DNA of 64,000 bases from Butyrivibrio sp. Su6 (GTDB lineage: Bacteria > Bacillota > Clostridia > Lachnospirales > Lachnospiraceae): the NCBI RefSeq assembly GCF_900108105.1, contig NZ_FNUR01000016.1:18698-82697 (forward strand). The letters are read 5' to 3'. Each line of letters begins with the position of its first letter. Within the stretch, counting starts at the first letter, position 1. Of the stretch, positions 18,705-26,969 are shown one piece after another. A program made the position numbers and the translations under genes. The notes beneath the pieces were generated by a model. It made no database searches. It had not been told where the DNA came from and saw only the letters and a program-made list of their open reading frames with translations.

Positions 18705-19170
18705 GTATGAAATATGGGTGCTTGTAGTTTTTAGCATCTTGTTAGTGGCAGGAATAGCAGGAGTCATTTTTGCCATTATTAAAATGAAAAACAAGGAAAC
18801 TGTCCGGGAAGTAACTACTGAAGAAAAGACTGCTTATAAGAAGGCTGGGCAGATTACCCTTTATAATGCAAAAAGAAAGTATGTTTTGCAGACACAGCGC
18901 TTAATTGCGGATTATAAAGCAAAAAAGATCTCAAAGAGAGATGGCTATCAGAAGCTGAGTCTGATAATCAGGGGATTTGTGTTTGAGACAACTAAAATAG
19001 ATGTCACAAAGTACACATTAAGAGATTTGAAAGAACTAAAGCTCTCTAAGCTGGATACTCTTATTGAGGAATATTATGTGCCTGAGTTTGGCGAGGACGA
19101 GAGATCAAAGAATATGAATCTCGAAGCTTCCTGCAACAGGGCAATGGGAGTGATCAAAACATGGAACTGA
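18670..19170 (+). CDS. Small membrane protein of the Bat-like operon
   Basis: A 166-residue protein that I do not recognise by family. One membrane helix near the N-terminus (about 14-38, WVLVVFSILLVAGIAGVIF) is followed by a charged cytoplasmic domain. The ATG at 18670 is preferred over an upstream TTG at 18646 because GAAAGG lies 8 nt before it. In Bat operons a short membrane protein of unassigned role often occupies this slot between DUF58 and the first VWA gene, so a complex-assembly part is plausible. Confidence 0.7.
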   Translation: METTVTLQPPFEYEIWVLVVFSILLVAGIAGVIFAIIKMKNKETVREVTTEEKTAYKKAGQITLYNAKRKYVLQTQRLIADYKAKKISKRDGYQKLSLIIRGFVFETTKIDVTKYTLRDLKELKLSKLDTLIEEYYVPEFGEDERSKNMNLEASCNRAMGVIKTWN

Positions 19171-20258
19171 TGTATGGAAAGGTGGTTGTCTTTGGTCTGA
19201 TAGCTGTTGCGGTTTTTGTTGCCGGGCTTTTTTATATAAAAAGGAAGAAAAGTTTTATATATGCCACGGGGATCAAGGCTGCCAACACCAAAAGATTAAA
19301 GCAGTCAAAGATATATAAAAGACTTGAGCAAAGGTATCTTGTGCTCAGATGCATTCTTATAGCGGGGATAATTGGAAGTATTGTTTCATCTTTGGTTCTT
19401 ATAGCAAGACCTTACAAAAAAGATGATATATATAGTGGGGTAAAGAAAAGAGATATCATTCTTTGTTTGGACGTATCCTATTCTCTTTATGATCTTAACT
19501 ACGAAATAACAGATTATCTTAAGGAAGTGGTTAAGGGGCTTGAGGGAGACAGGATAGGAATAAACATCTTTAACACATCTACAGTCACATATGTCCCTTT
19601 AACAGATGATTATGAATATGTTCTTCAAAAGCTTGATGAGCTTAGTGAATACTTCGCGCTTCAGAAGGAATATCAGGATAAGTACGGAGAGTACATGTAT
19701 ATTCCTGACGAACTGCTTGAAGAGTACAAAGAACTGGCTTTTAAGCTGGACTATTATGATGCCGGAACTCTTTATAATAATCAGAGCAAGGGATCATCAC
19801 TTGTGGGTGAGGGACTGGGAACAGCGCTGTATTCATTCCCCTATCTTGGAGAGTCTGACAGGACCAGAGTTATCATCATGTGCACGGATAACGAGTTAAA
19901 TGCCAGAAAAAAACAGATCATGGATCTTGAAGATGCAGCTAAAGCCTGCGCTCAGAACAAGGTTACTGTGTTTGGTATATTCCCAAGTGAAGAAGCTTTC
20001 TATGCTCCTGATGAATATGATTATAATTCCTGTAAGGAAGAGTTCAAAACGGCTGTTGAATCAACCGGCGGTAAGTTTTATGTCCGCACACAGGATCAGG
20101 CTGTATCAGAGATTGTAAAAGATATACAGAAACAGGAAGCAATGCTGGTTAAGGTAGTTATGTCCAGACAGTATGTGGATCTTCCTTATATTCCGTTTAC
20201 TATTTTAATTATATGTCTGGCACTTGGATTGTCAGCAGGATTGGTGTTGCAAAGATGA
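19161..20258 (+). CDS. VWA-domain membrane protein (BatA-like)
   Basis: A 365-residue protein with two N-terminal membrane helices (about 6-25 and 66-86), a von Willebrand A domain and a C-terminal helix (YIPFTILIICLALGLSAGLVL). The metal-ion-dependent adhesion site reads LDVSYSL (DxSxS), so metal binding should be intact. It overlaps the previous gene by 10 nt and the next by 4 nt. Such VWA proteins are the membrane effectors of MoxR systems. A long insert (about 155-215) lies between the DxSxS strand and the later MIDAS Thr region. Confidence 0.87.
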   Translation: MELMYGKVVVFGLIAVAVFVAGLFYIKRKKSFIYATGIKAANTKRLKQSKIYKRLEQRYLVLRCILIAGIIGSIVSSLVLIARPYKKDDIYSGVKKRDIILCLDVSYSLYDLNYEITDYLKEVVKGLEGDRIGINIFNTSTVTYVPLTDDYEYVLQKLDELSEYFALQKEYQDKYGEYMYIPDELLEEYKELAFKLDYYDAGTLYNNQSKGSSLVGEGLGTALYSFPYLGESDRTRVIIMCTDNELNARKKQIMDLEDAAKACAQNKVTVFGIFPSEEAFYAPDEYDYNSCKEEFKTAVESTGGKFYVRTQDQAVSEIVKDIQKQEAMLVKVVMSRQYVDLPYIPFTILIICLALGLSAGLVLQR

Positions 20259-21217
20259 GTATTAGGCCTATTTTTCCTCTTGTAGTTATGGTGTTTGTTC
20301 TTCTTGTGTTTGTAGCAGTTACAGTTACCATAATTTCCAGGAATCCATTAAAACTAAAAGATAAGATATTGACCATTATCAGGCTTGGACTTATATATGC
20401 TTTGGTCTTTTGCATAGGGTTAAGGCCTGTAACTACGGATGATGAATATGAATTCTCAACAAAGAATCTCGATGTTCTTTTTGTTGTGGACACTACCATA
20501 AGTATGTGGGCTTGCGACTACAACGGGTCAAAAGAAAGAATGGATGGAGTTATTGCCGATGCCGGATTCATAATAGATGAACTTGCAGGCTCTAATTTTG
20601 CACTGGTCACCTTTGATGATCAGGCCCATGTACTTGCTCCGTTCACGCAGGATTTTCAGTATATAGAGAATCTGTTCGAAACGTTTTCTTCTCCTGACAG
20701 CACAATGGCAACAGGAAGCGACCTTTCTCTTCCATATAAGGATATTGAGTCACTTCTTTTGTCATCATCAAGAAAGGAGAACAGAAAAACTATAGTCTTT
20801 TATATAAGCGACGGCGAAATAACAAACGGCACAAGCCTCTCTTCATATAAGGATCTTGCTCAGTATGTGGATGGCGGTGCGGTCTTTGGATATGGCACAG
20901 AAGCCGGTGGCAAAATGAAAGACGGCAGCTGGGGATATATCTATGATTATGATACTCATCAGGATGCGATATCCAGGATTGATGAGGCTAATCTGAAGCA
21001 GGTAGCAGAGGACCTGGAAGTAAATTATTACAATGTAAATGATGGTAATGCTGCAATAAAGGGCGAGATAGAACTGATCAAGCAAAGCAGCAAGACTATT
21101 GTTGAAAAGGGCATGGGAGCTGAAGCTTTTCAGGATACATATTTTTACTTTGCTATAGCTTTGGCACTTGTTCTTCTTTGGGAGCTTTTTGTAATTGTAA
21201 GGAAAGGGAGGCTCTGA
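20255..21217 (+). CDS. VWA-domain membrane protein (BatB-like)
   Basis: A 320-residue VWA protein with two N-terminal membrane helices, then MIDAS LFVVDTTISMWA (DxTxS) near residue 75, and a C-terminal helix (YFAIALALVLLWELFVIV). I choose the ATG at 20255, which gives an ATGA overlap with the previous stop; a longer in-frame start at 20213 would lie inside the previous gene. Two VWA genes in tandem match the BatA-BatB arrangement. Confidence 0.87.
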   Translation: MSIRPIFPLVVMVFVLLVFVAVTVTIISRNPLKLKDKILTIIRLGLIYALVFCIGLRPVTTDDEYEFSTKNLDVLFVVDTTISMWACDYNGSKERMDGVIADAGFIIDELAGSNFALVTFDDQAHVLAPFTQDFQYIENLFETFSSPDSTMATGSDLSLPYKDIESLLLSSSRKENRKTIVFYISDGEITNGTSLSSYKDLAQYVDGGAVFGYGTEAGGKMKDGSWGYIYDYDTHQDAISRIDEANLKQVAEDLEVNYYNVNDGNAAIKGEIELIKQSSKTIVEKGMGAEAFQDTYFYFAIALALVLLWELFVIVRKGRL

Positions 21218-21219
21218 GC

Positions 21220-22047
21220 ATGAAAAAGACACCAATAAAGTATCTGGCGATACTTATCGTATCAGTTGCTGTCGTAGTTATATCAGTTTCGGCAATAGTC
21301 AGAGTCTTTGTGAATAAAGGTTTTGTTGTTTCTTATGAACAGGGAATATATGATACTTCCAAAGAAAAGACACTGTTTTTGATGAATTTTCCTCAGGGTT
21401 ATATTCCTTATTACAATGTAGGAAACGCTGCATATCAGCAGAACGATTACATTAGTGCCGTAAGTTATTACTACGATGCTCTGAAATTTAATCCCAAAGA
21501 GCCGTGGGACTGTCAGATAAGGATCAACCTGGCTCTTGCGCTTCTTCATATAATTGATTTTGAAAACCTTGATTCTGAAGAAAAAGTGCAGAATGCTCTT
21601 TCTGTATTGTATCAGGCAAGAGGTGTGCTGATAGAGCACGGTTGTGCTGAAGATAAGGGTGAGAATGGCCATAATAAGGACGCTCAGCAGTTAAAAGATG
21701 ATATTGACAAGATGATCGAAAAGCTTCAGCAAAATGGTTCTGATGGCGGAGAAGGCGAACAGGACAAAAAAGAATCAGAAGGCGATGACGAAAAAGAGAA
21801 GTCTGGTGGTTCATCTGATTCCAATAAGCAGAAGCAGCAACAGCAGGCTCTTGAGCAGAATAAAAAGAATGCTATGCAGGAGAGACAGGAAGAAATAGAT
21901 CAGCTTGAAGAGCATAAGAAGTATTCAGGCCAAAACTCAGGCAGTGGAGAGCAGGGCGATGGCCAGGAAGAGAATGGTGACGGCGAAGAAGGTTCAGAAG
22001 AAGGGGAAGGAAATGGCTCATCTTCCGGACCAAAGCACCCTTGGTAG
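21220..22047 (+). CDS. TPR membrane protein (BatC-like)
   Basis: A 275-residue protein: a signal anchor (KYLAILIVSVAVVVISVSAI) and TPR-like helices at about 65-115 (YNVGNAAYQQNDYISAVSYYYDAL). The tail of about 110 residues is very rich in Gly, Glu, Gln and Ser and ends in KHPW. TPR plus acidic low-complexity tail is what BatC-type proteins look like. GGGAGG lies 9 nt before the ATG at 21220; a 21178 start would sit inside the previous gene. It closes the operon; a weak hairpin follows. Confidence 0.82.
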   Translation: MKKTPIKYLAILIVSVAVVVISVSAIVRVFVNKGFVVSYEQGIYDTSKEKTLFLMNFPQGYIPYYNVGNAAYQQNDYISAVSYYYDALKFNPKEPWDCQIRINLALALLHIIDFENLDSEEKVQNALSVLYQARGVLIEHGCAEDKGENGHNKDAQQLKDDIDKMIEKLQQNGSDGGEGEQDKKESEGDDEKEKSGGSSDSNKQKQQQQALEQNKKNAMQERQEEIDQLEEHKKYSGQNSGSGEQGDGQEENGDGEEGSEEGEGNGSSSGPKHPW

Positions 22048-22051
22048 CTTG

Positions 22052-22085
22052 AAACCTTTGAAAATTCTGTTAAATCTAAGGTTTT
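22052..22085 (+). terminator. Weak terminator after the Bat-like operon
   Basis: AAACCTT (22052-22058) pairs with AAGGTTT (22078-22084) across a 19-nt loop, ending in four T. AT-rich and weak; readthrough is likely. Confidence 0.4.
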
Positions 22086-22101
22086 GACCAGTGCAGATAC
22101 T

Positions 22102-22129
22102 TTGAATTGCATACAAGATGATGTATAAT
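22102..22129 (+). promoter_or_regulatory. Promoter of the secreted repeat protein gene
   Basis: TTGAAT (22102-22107), 16-bp spacer, TATAAT (22124-22129). Confidence 0.7.
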
Positions 22130-22171
22130 ATACTTTGAAAAAGTGAATATATTGTACGAAAGGGGAAAACT

Positions 22172-23230
22172 ATGAAAAAAAGTTTGTCAGCTACTATAGG
22201 CGTGCTGCTTACAATGGTGCTTGTAGCTATCATGGGGCTTTCTGTTCCGAGTGTTTCCAAGGCTGCTGAGACCACATTTTCTGGTACTGTTTCCGATAAG
22301 ACGACTTCAGAAATTTTATATCTGACCACTAGCGGTGGAACAATGGAGATAAAACTTGACAGCAATACTACCATAAGCGGTACAAAGCTTGTACTTCCCG
22401 GAACTACTATCAGTTGTTCCTGTTATAGAGGAAGCGATGAGTATTGGCATGTATCTTCCATATCAGGATCAAGTCAGGTTGGTAAAGTTACATTAGATGC
22501 TTCTACAAAGGCTACTGTTACAGGAAGCATAGCAAAGGGAACATCTGAAGAGCTTTTGTATCTGGTTGTTGATAACGGAACAATGCAGATCAAAATGGAC
22601 GACGATACAGACCTTGATGATGTGACAATGCTTATCATTGGTAAGAAGGTAAAGGTTGTTGTTGAAAGAGGTTCTGATGCTTATATGCATGCGATTTCAA
22701 TCGCAGATGCGGGCAGCAGTTCTTCATCTTCTTCATCTACAACAACGACTACCACATCAAGTTCTACATCTTCAGGAAGCACTGTTTCAGGTACAGTTGA
22801 GAAAGGAACTACAGCTTCAATCCTGTATCTTTCAACATCCGCAGGAACTATGGAATTTGTTTTAGATCTTGGTACTGATGCGAGTGCATGCAGAGTTCTT
22901 TTACCGGGACAGAAGATTTCAGTAAGCTTCTACAGAGGATCTGATGCATGGAATCATACATCAAAGCTTGTAAATAATTCAGACACTGCTTCATCAACAG
23001 CTACTCTTGATTCATCAACTCAGGCTACTATAACAGGTACTGTTGATGATGATACTGATGAAGGAACACTTCACCTTGATACAAATGATGGAGTCATGGA
23101 AATAAGACTTGATTCCAATACAAACTTCTCAAAGTGTCCTGTACTTCTTCTTAATAAGAGCGTTACAGTTGTTGCACAAAGAGGAAGCGATGCATATTAT
23201 CATGCAGTAACAATTACATCTAACTATTAA
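22172..23230 (+). CDS. Secreted protein with four beta-rich repeats
   Basis: A 352-residue exported protein with a Sec signal peptide (hydrophobic to about residue 30, cut near SKAAET). It has four repeats of about 65 residues, starting near 36, 112, 202 and 289. Each has the pattern GTV-x-LYL-x-GTMEI-LD-x(about 16)-V-x-RGSDAYxH. A Ser/Thr run (about 184-200) separates repeats 2 and 3. There is no sortase or membrane anchor, so it is probably released or loosely wall-bound. GAAAGGGG lies 8 nt before the ATG. I do not recognise the family; the repeat length and strand pattern suggest small beta-barrels. Confidence 0.75.
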   Translation: MKKSLSATIGVLLTMVLVAIMGLSVPSVSKAAETTFSGTVSDKTTSEILYLTTSGGTMEIKLDSNTTISGTKLVLPGTTISCSCYRGSDEYWHVSSISGSSQVGKVTLDASTKATVTGSIAKGTSEELLYLVVDNGTMQIKMDDDTDLDDVTMLIIGKKVKVVVERGSDAYMHAISIADAGSSSSSSSSTTTTTTSSSTSSGSTVSGTVEKGTTASILYLSTSAGTMEFVLDLGTDASACRVLLPGQKISVSFYRGSDAWNHTSKLVNNSDTASSTATLDSSTQATITGTVDDDTDEGTLHLDTNDGVMEIRLDSNTNFSKCPVLLLNKSVTVVAQRGSDAYYHAVTITSNY

Positions 23231-23236
23231 TAAAGA

Positions 23237-23275
23237 AAGAGCAATGACCGTTTATTGATCATTGCTCTTATTTTT
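23237..23275. terminator. Bidirectional terminator between convergent genes
   Basis: AAGAGCAATGA and TCATTGCTCTT pair perfectly (11 bp) around an 11-nt loop, with ATTTTTA on the plus side and TTTCTTTATT on the minus side. It serves both the repeat protein and the methyltransferase gene. Confidence 0.9.
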
Positions 23276-24137
23276 ATTGTGCAGTCCAGCGTCCGCTTGC
23301 TCCGCAAGGAAGGACGAGACCATTTCCTTTTACAGGAAGTCCTATTTCATTTGCCTCTACAGTACCTTTGTGAATAGGATCAAGAACTGTGTGAAGCATA
23401 TAAGAAAGAACTGCAGGCTGTAATCCTGTTGTGTAAGAGTTAATAAGGAAGAAAAGAGGATCATCTGAAAGCAGTTTTGAGGAAAGCTGTATAAATGGGA
23501 AAACAGATTCTTCAATTTTCCAGATTTCACCCTTTGGGCCTCTTCCATATGAAGGAGGATCCATTATGATTCCGTCGTATTTATTACCTCTTCTTATTTC
23601 TCTTTCTACAAACTTAACACAGTCATCAACAAGGTATCTGATAGGTGCATCTGATAAGCCTGAAGAAGCAGCATTTTCTTTTGCCCAGGCGACCATTCCC
23701 TTGGCTGCGTCTACGTGTGTTACACTTGCTCCGGCCTTGGCAGCTGAAATAGTAGCACCGCCTGTATAAGCGAACAGATTAAGAACTTTGATTGGTCTGT
23801 TTGCTTCTTTTATTAATGAAGAGAACCAGTCCCAGTTAGTAGCCTGCTCAGGGAAAAGACCTGTGTGCTTGAAGCTAAATGGCTTAAGATTAAATGTAAG
23901 TTCCTTATAATTAATAGTCCATTCTTCAGGAAGTTTATGAAACTCCCATTCGCCGCCGCCTTTATTGCTTCTATGATAATGTCCGTTTGGCTTTTTCCAT
24001 CCAAAATGTTTTTTCTCTGTATTCCAGATAACCTGAGGATCAGGACGAACAAGGAGGTAATCTCCCCATCTTTCAAGCTTCTCACCGCTTGAAGTGTCCA
24101 GAACTTCATAGTCTTTCCAACCATCTGCAATCCACAT
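23274..24137 (-). CDS. Class I SAM-dependent methyltransferase (RlmI/RlmK-like)
   Basis: A 287-residue methyltransferase. The SAM-binding motif I reads VLNLFAYTGGATISAAKAG at about 116-134. An acidic strand-2 end VTHVDAAKGM follows, and the catalytic motif IV is MDPPSYGRG. This FAYTGG plus DPPSY pattern is shared by 23S rRNA m5C/m2G methyltransferases (RlmI, RlmK/L) and their relatives. The usual N-terminal PUA domain of RlmI is absent, so target assignment is open. GAAAGG lies 7 nt before the start. A leader of about 240 nt with four hairpins precedes it. Confidence 0.85.
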   Translation of the reverse strand: MWIADGWKDYEVLDTSSGEKLERWGDYLLVRPDPQVIWNTEKKHFGWKKPNGHYHRSNKGGGEWEFHKLPEEWTINYKELTFNLKPFSFKHTGLFPEQATNWDWFSSLIKEANRPIKVLNLFAYTGGATISAAKAGASVTHVDAAKGMVAWAKENAASSGLSDAPIRYLVDDCVKFVEREIRRGNKYDGIIMDPPSYGRGPKGEIWKIEESVFPFIQLSSKLLSDDPLFFLINSYTTGLQPAVLSYMLHTVLDPIHKGTVEANEIGLPVKGNGLVLPCGASGRWTAQ

Positions 24138-24376
24138 ATTATAATGCCTTTCTTCTATATATTAATTTGCAATGCATACAACATGCATTTATAGTCTCTA
24201 TGCTCGAAACATTGTATGTTACTGTTCAGTTCCTGACCAGTAACAAAGCAATTTTGCAATTAAATCGCTTCGCGATGGGCAAAATTGCCACATGAATCAC
24301 TTTTTTACGCAGCCCAGCAGCACAGTGCTGGCTGCTGAATGAATAGTAATCATTGTACTACAGCGATCAGTTTTTC
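24138..24376 (-). ncRNA. Hairpin-rich 5' leader of the methyltransferase gene
   Basis: Four inverted repeats in a row lie in the predicted untranslated leader. They are AATGCAT/ATGCATT (24171-24189); GTTACTG-TCAG/CTGA-CAGTAAC (24218-24244); GCAATTTTGC/GCAAAATTGC with inner ATCGC/GCGAT (24248-24288); and GCAG-CCAGCA/TGCTGG-CTGC (24309-24335). None is followed by a T run on either strand, so they are not terminators. No known riboswitch was recognised. Confidence 0.5.
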
Positions 24377-24382
24377 GTCATC

Positions 24383-24412
24383 ATAATAGCATAAGAGATT
24401 AAAAAACATCAA
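24383..24412 (-). promoter_or_regulatory. Promoter of the methyltransferase gene
   Basis: Minus strand: TTGATG (24407-24412), 18-bp spacer, TATTAT (24383-24388), 59 bp from the divergent S10-operon promoter. Confidence 0.6.
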
Positions 24413-24470
24413 GAAAAACAGTCAAAAAAGGTGGATTTTGCGATAAAAGTGATTAATTTTAAAAAAGTGG

Positions 24471-24499
24471 TTGCAATATAAAATAAAATGCTTTATAGT
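24471..24499 (+). promoter_or_regulatory. Promoter of the S10 ribosomal operon
   Basis: TTGCAA (24471-24476), 17-bp spacer, TATAGT (24494-24499). Transcription should begin near 24506, leaving a leader of about 280 nt. Confidence 0.7.
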
Positions 24500-24505
24500 A
24501 ACATA

Positions 24506-24784
24506 TGCTGTGACATGATAGCTATGAAGCGTGAGGTTGCTGCTTTATCCAGTTAAGCAGGTTTTCCGTGGAGCGAATGTCTAGAGGCCAGTTGCTTTGG
24601 CCAACCAAACTGACGACAAGTCACTGTACAGTTAATTCAATGTCTGCCGACTAACCCAAGGCAGAAACGACGTGTAGGAATCCAGGGCCTTATTATGTAT
24701 TTGAGGTTAGGACACACACGGGAGAGTGTACAGTCACCGCTTGTCGTACTTCATTAAAAGTGCGAAAAGGAGGCGACTTTTTTT
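24506..24784 (+). ncRNA. Structured leader RNA of the S10 operon
   Basis: A long-range helix closes most of the leader: ACGACAAG (24613-24620) pairs with CTTGTCGT (24740-24747), and ACTGTACA (24623-24630) with TGTACAGT (24727-24734), 16 bp with one internal loop. Inside lies TCTGCC/GGCAGA (24643-24665); upstream is a GGCCA/TGGCC hairpin near 24576-24600. The closing helix ends about 37 nt before the rpsJ start. Placement fits the known role of S10 leaders in r-protein (L4) feedback; whether it matches a described Firmicutes L4 leader was not checked. Confidence 0.65.
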
Positions 24785-25096
24785 ATGGCAAATCAGGTAA
24801 TGAGAATTACACTTAAGGCATATGATCATCAGCTTGTTGATGCATCTGCCAAGAAGATTATCGAGACAGTCAAGAAGAACGGTTCTCAGGTAAGTGGACC
24901 AGTACCTCTTCCTACAAAGAAGGAAGTTGTTACTATTCTTAGAGCGGTTCACAAGTACAAAGATTCTAGAGAACAGTTCGAGCAGAGAACACATAAGAGA
25001 CTTATCGATATCATCACACCTACATCAAAGACAGTTGAGGCTCTTCAGAGACTCGAGATGCCAGCAGGTGTAAACATAAACATCAAGATGAAATAA
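24785..25096 (+). CDS. rpsJ: 30S ribosomal protein S10
   Basis: A 103-residue S10 with the expected opening ([13 protein letters not shown]), the conserved [13 protein letters not shown] loop and the [16 protein letters not shown] end. It sits in the 30S head, and in other bacteria also works as NusE with NusB in antitermination. First gene of the cluster; AGGAGG lies 11 nt upstream across a T run, a slightly long spacing. No str-operon genes (rpsL, rpsG, fusA, tuf) precede it here. Confidence 0.98.
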   Translation: MANQVMRITLKAYDHQLVDASAKKIIETVKKNGSQVSGPVPLPTKKEVVTILRAVHKYKDSREQFEQRTHKRLIDIITPTSKTVEALQRLEMPAGVNINIKMK

Positions 25097-25239
25097 TTAA
25101 AATTGATTCACCTCTACTAGTATGATGCGAGACGCATGATGCCGTGACTAACTGGATAATTGACACAAAGGTGCAATTTAAGCGACATTGCGAACGAAAC
25201 AAGCATCCGCTGTAGACGTAATAAGGAGGTAAAACAAAC
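25097..25239 (+). other. Structured spacer rpsJ-rplC
   Basis: 143 nt without a gene, long for an S10 operon. Hairpins ATGCG/CGCAT (25125-25137) and GCAAT/ATTGC (25173-25191) are visible. AAGGAGG for rplC closes the spacer. No T-tracts, so no terminator. Confidence 0.4.
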
Positions 25240-25923
25240 ATGAAGAAGGCTATTTTAGCTACAAAAGTTGGAATGACTCAGATCTTCAAGGAAGACGGTT
25301 CATTAGTACCTGTAACTGTTCTTCAGGCAGGTCCATGCGTAGTAACACAGGTTAAGACTGTTGAGAACGATGGTTACAGCGCTGTTCAGGTTGGTTTTGT
25401 TGACAAGAAGGAAAAAGTTGTTAACAAGGACAAGAACGGAAGCAAGACAATTTACCACCGTCACGGTGCTACAAAGGCTGAGCAGGGACATTTCAAAAAG
25501 GCTGGAGTTTCTTGCAAGAGATATGTAAGAGAGTTCAAGCTTGAGAACGCAGCTGAGTATGCACTTGGTGCTGAGATCAAGGCTGATATCTTTGCTGAAG
25601 GCGACAAGATTGATGCTACAGCAATATCAAAGGGAAAAGGATTCCAGGGTGCTATTAAGAAAAACGGTCAGCACAGAGGACCTATGGCACACGGTTCTAA
25701 GTTCCACCGTCATCAGGGTTCTAATGGTTCAAGTTCAGATCCTAGCCGCGTATTTAAGGGCAAGGGAATGCCTGGTCACATGGGCAGCGTAAAGGTAACA
25801 GTTCAGAATCTTGAGGTAGTAAGAGTAGATGCTGACAAGAATCTTATTCTTGTTAAGGGTGCTATTCCAGGACCTAAGAAGGGACTTGTTACTATCAAGG
25901 AAACAGTTAAAGTGGTAGGCTAA
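25240..25923 (+). CDS. rplC: 50S ribosomal protein L3
   Basis: A 227-residue L3 that begins [15 protein letters not shown] and carries the conserved loop [11 protein letters not shown] and the [11 protein letters not shown] stretch that reaches toward the peptidyl transferase centre. It is somewhat longer than the E. coli protein because of extra residues around 45-100, including [14 protein letters not shown]. It binds early in 50S assembly at the 3' end of 23S rRNA. AAGGAGG lies 8 nt before the ATG. Confidence 0.98.
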   Translation: MKKAILATKVGMTQIFKEDGSLVPVTVLQAGPCVVTQVKTVENDGYSAVQVGFVDKKEKVVNKDKNGSKTIYHRHGATKAEQGHFKKAGVSCKRYVREFKLENAAEYALGAEIKADIFAEGDKIDATAISKGKGFQGAIKKNGQHRGPMAHGSKFHRHQGSNGSSSDPSRVFKGKGMPGHMGSVKVTVQNLEVVRVDADKNLILVKGAIPGPKKGLVTIKETVKVVG

Positions 25924-25949
25924 TAGAACGCGAAAGGAGGACCATACAG

Positions 25950-26573
25950 ATGGCTAATGTATCTGTTTATAATATGGAAGGCAAAGAAGTTGGCAAAATC
26001 GATTTAAGCGATGCTATCTTCGGAGTTGAAGTAAATGAACATCTCGTACACATGGCAGTTCTTCAGCAGCTCGCTGATAAGCGCCAGGGTACACAGAAAG
26101 CAAAAACACGTTCTGAAGTTTCCGGAGGCGGAAGAAAGCCTTGGAGACAGAAGGGAACCGGTCATGCAAGACAGGGTTCTATCAGAGCTCCTCAGTGGAA
26201 GGGCGGCGGAGTTGTATTCGCTCCAGTTCCAAGAGATTATTCTTTCAAGATGAACAAGAAGGAAAAGAGAGCTGCTCTTAAGTCTGCACTTACAGACAAG
26301 GCTCAGGCAGGCAACATCATCGTTGTTGATGAGCTCAAGTTTGATGAGATCAAGACAAAGAGATTTGCAGAGGTTATGAACAACCTTAAGGCAACACGTA
26401 AGGCTCTTGTAGTACTTGCTGATAACGACAAGAACGTAGTTCTTTCAGCTAGAAATCTTGTTGAGGCAAATACAACACTTACAAATACACTTAATGTATA
26501 TGATATCGTAAACGCTAGAACACTCGTCCTTACAAAGGATGCAGTTGCTAAGATAGAGGAGGTGTATTGCTAA
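25950..26573 (+). CDS. rplD: 50S ribosomal protein L4
   Basis: A 207-residue L4 with the extended loop [19 protein letters not shown] (about 50-68) that lines the exit tunnel constriction. In E. coli L4 also represses this operon through the leader; a similar role with the structured leader here is possible but unproved. It starts 26 nt after rplC with AAAGGAGG upstream, and its stop overlaps the rplW start by one base (TAATG). Confidence 0.98.
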   Translation: MANVSVYNMEGKEVGKIDLSDAIFGVEVNEHLVHMAVLQQLADKRQGTQKAKTRSEVSGGGRKPWRQKGTGHARQGSIRAPQWKGGGVVFAPVPRDYSFKMNKKEKRAALKSALTDKAQAGNIIVVDELKFDEIKTKRFAEVMNNLKATRKALVVLADNDKNVVLSARNLVEANTTLTNTLNVYDIVNARTLVLTKDAVAKIEEVYC

Positions 26574-26872
26574 TGGCAGCATTACAGTATTATGACGTAA
26601 TCCTTAAGCCAGTTCTTACAGAGAAGAGCATGGCTGGCATGAGCGAGAAGAAGTACACTTTCCTTGTTAATCCTGAAGCTAACAAGACACAGATCAAGGA
26701 AGCTGTAGAGAAGATGTTCGAAGGTGCTAAGGTTGCTAAAGTTAACACAATCAATGCAGCTGGTAAGATGAAGAGACGTGGAATGACAGTCGGATTCACA
26801 GCTAAGACAAAGAAAGCAATCGTACAGCTTACAGAAGATAGCAAGGACATCGAAATCTTCCAGGGACTCTAA
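26573..26872 (+). CDS. rplW: 50S ribosomal protein L23
   Basis: A 99-residue L23 with the family landmarks [13 protein letters not shown] at the start and the Lys-rich loop around [17 protein letters not shown]. It lies at the tunnel exit, where trigger factor and SRP dock. ATG at 26573 is chosen because GGAGGTG lies 8 nt upstream; an in-frame TTG at 26567 would be only 2 nt from that site. Confidence 0.98.
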   Translation: MAALQYYDVILKPVLTEKSMAGMSEKKYTFLVNPEANKTQIKEAVEKMFEGAKVAKVNTINAAGKMKRRGMTVGFTAKTKKAIVQLTEDSKDIEIFQGL

Positions 26873-26969
26873 TTTAGATAATGATGATTATACGTGCGAA
26901 TCCAATACAGAGTCCGGGATTCAAGTGATAAATCACTAGTCACGTGATAAAGAAAAAGGAGAAAAAATC
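26873..26969 (+). other. Structured spacer rplW-rplB
   Basis: 97 nt with two hairpins: GAATCC/GGATTC (26898-26922) and the tight AGTGAT-AA-ATCACT (26924-26937). AAAGGAG for rplB follows. Confidence 0.4.

Noticed and set aside
24309..24335. GC-rich hairpin as a terminator
   Set aside because: No T run follows on either strand.
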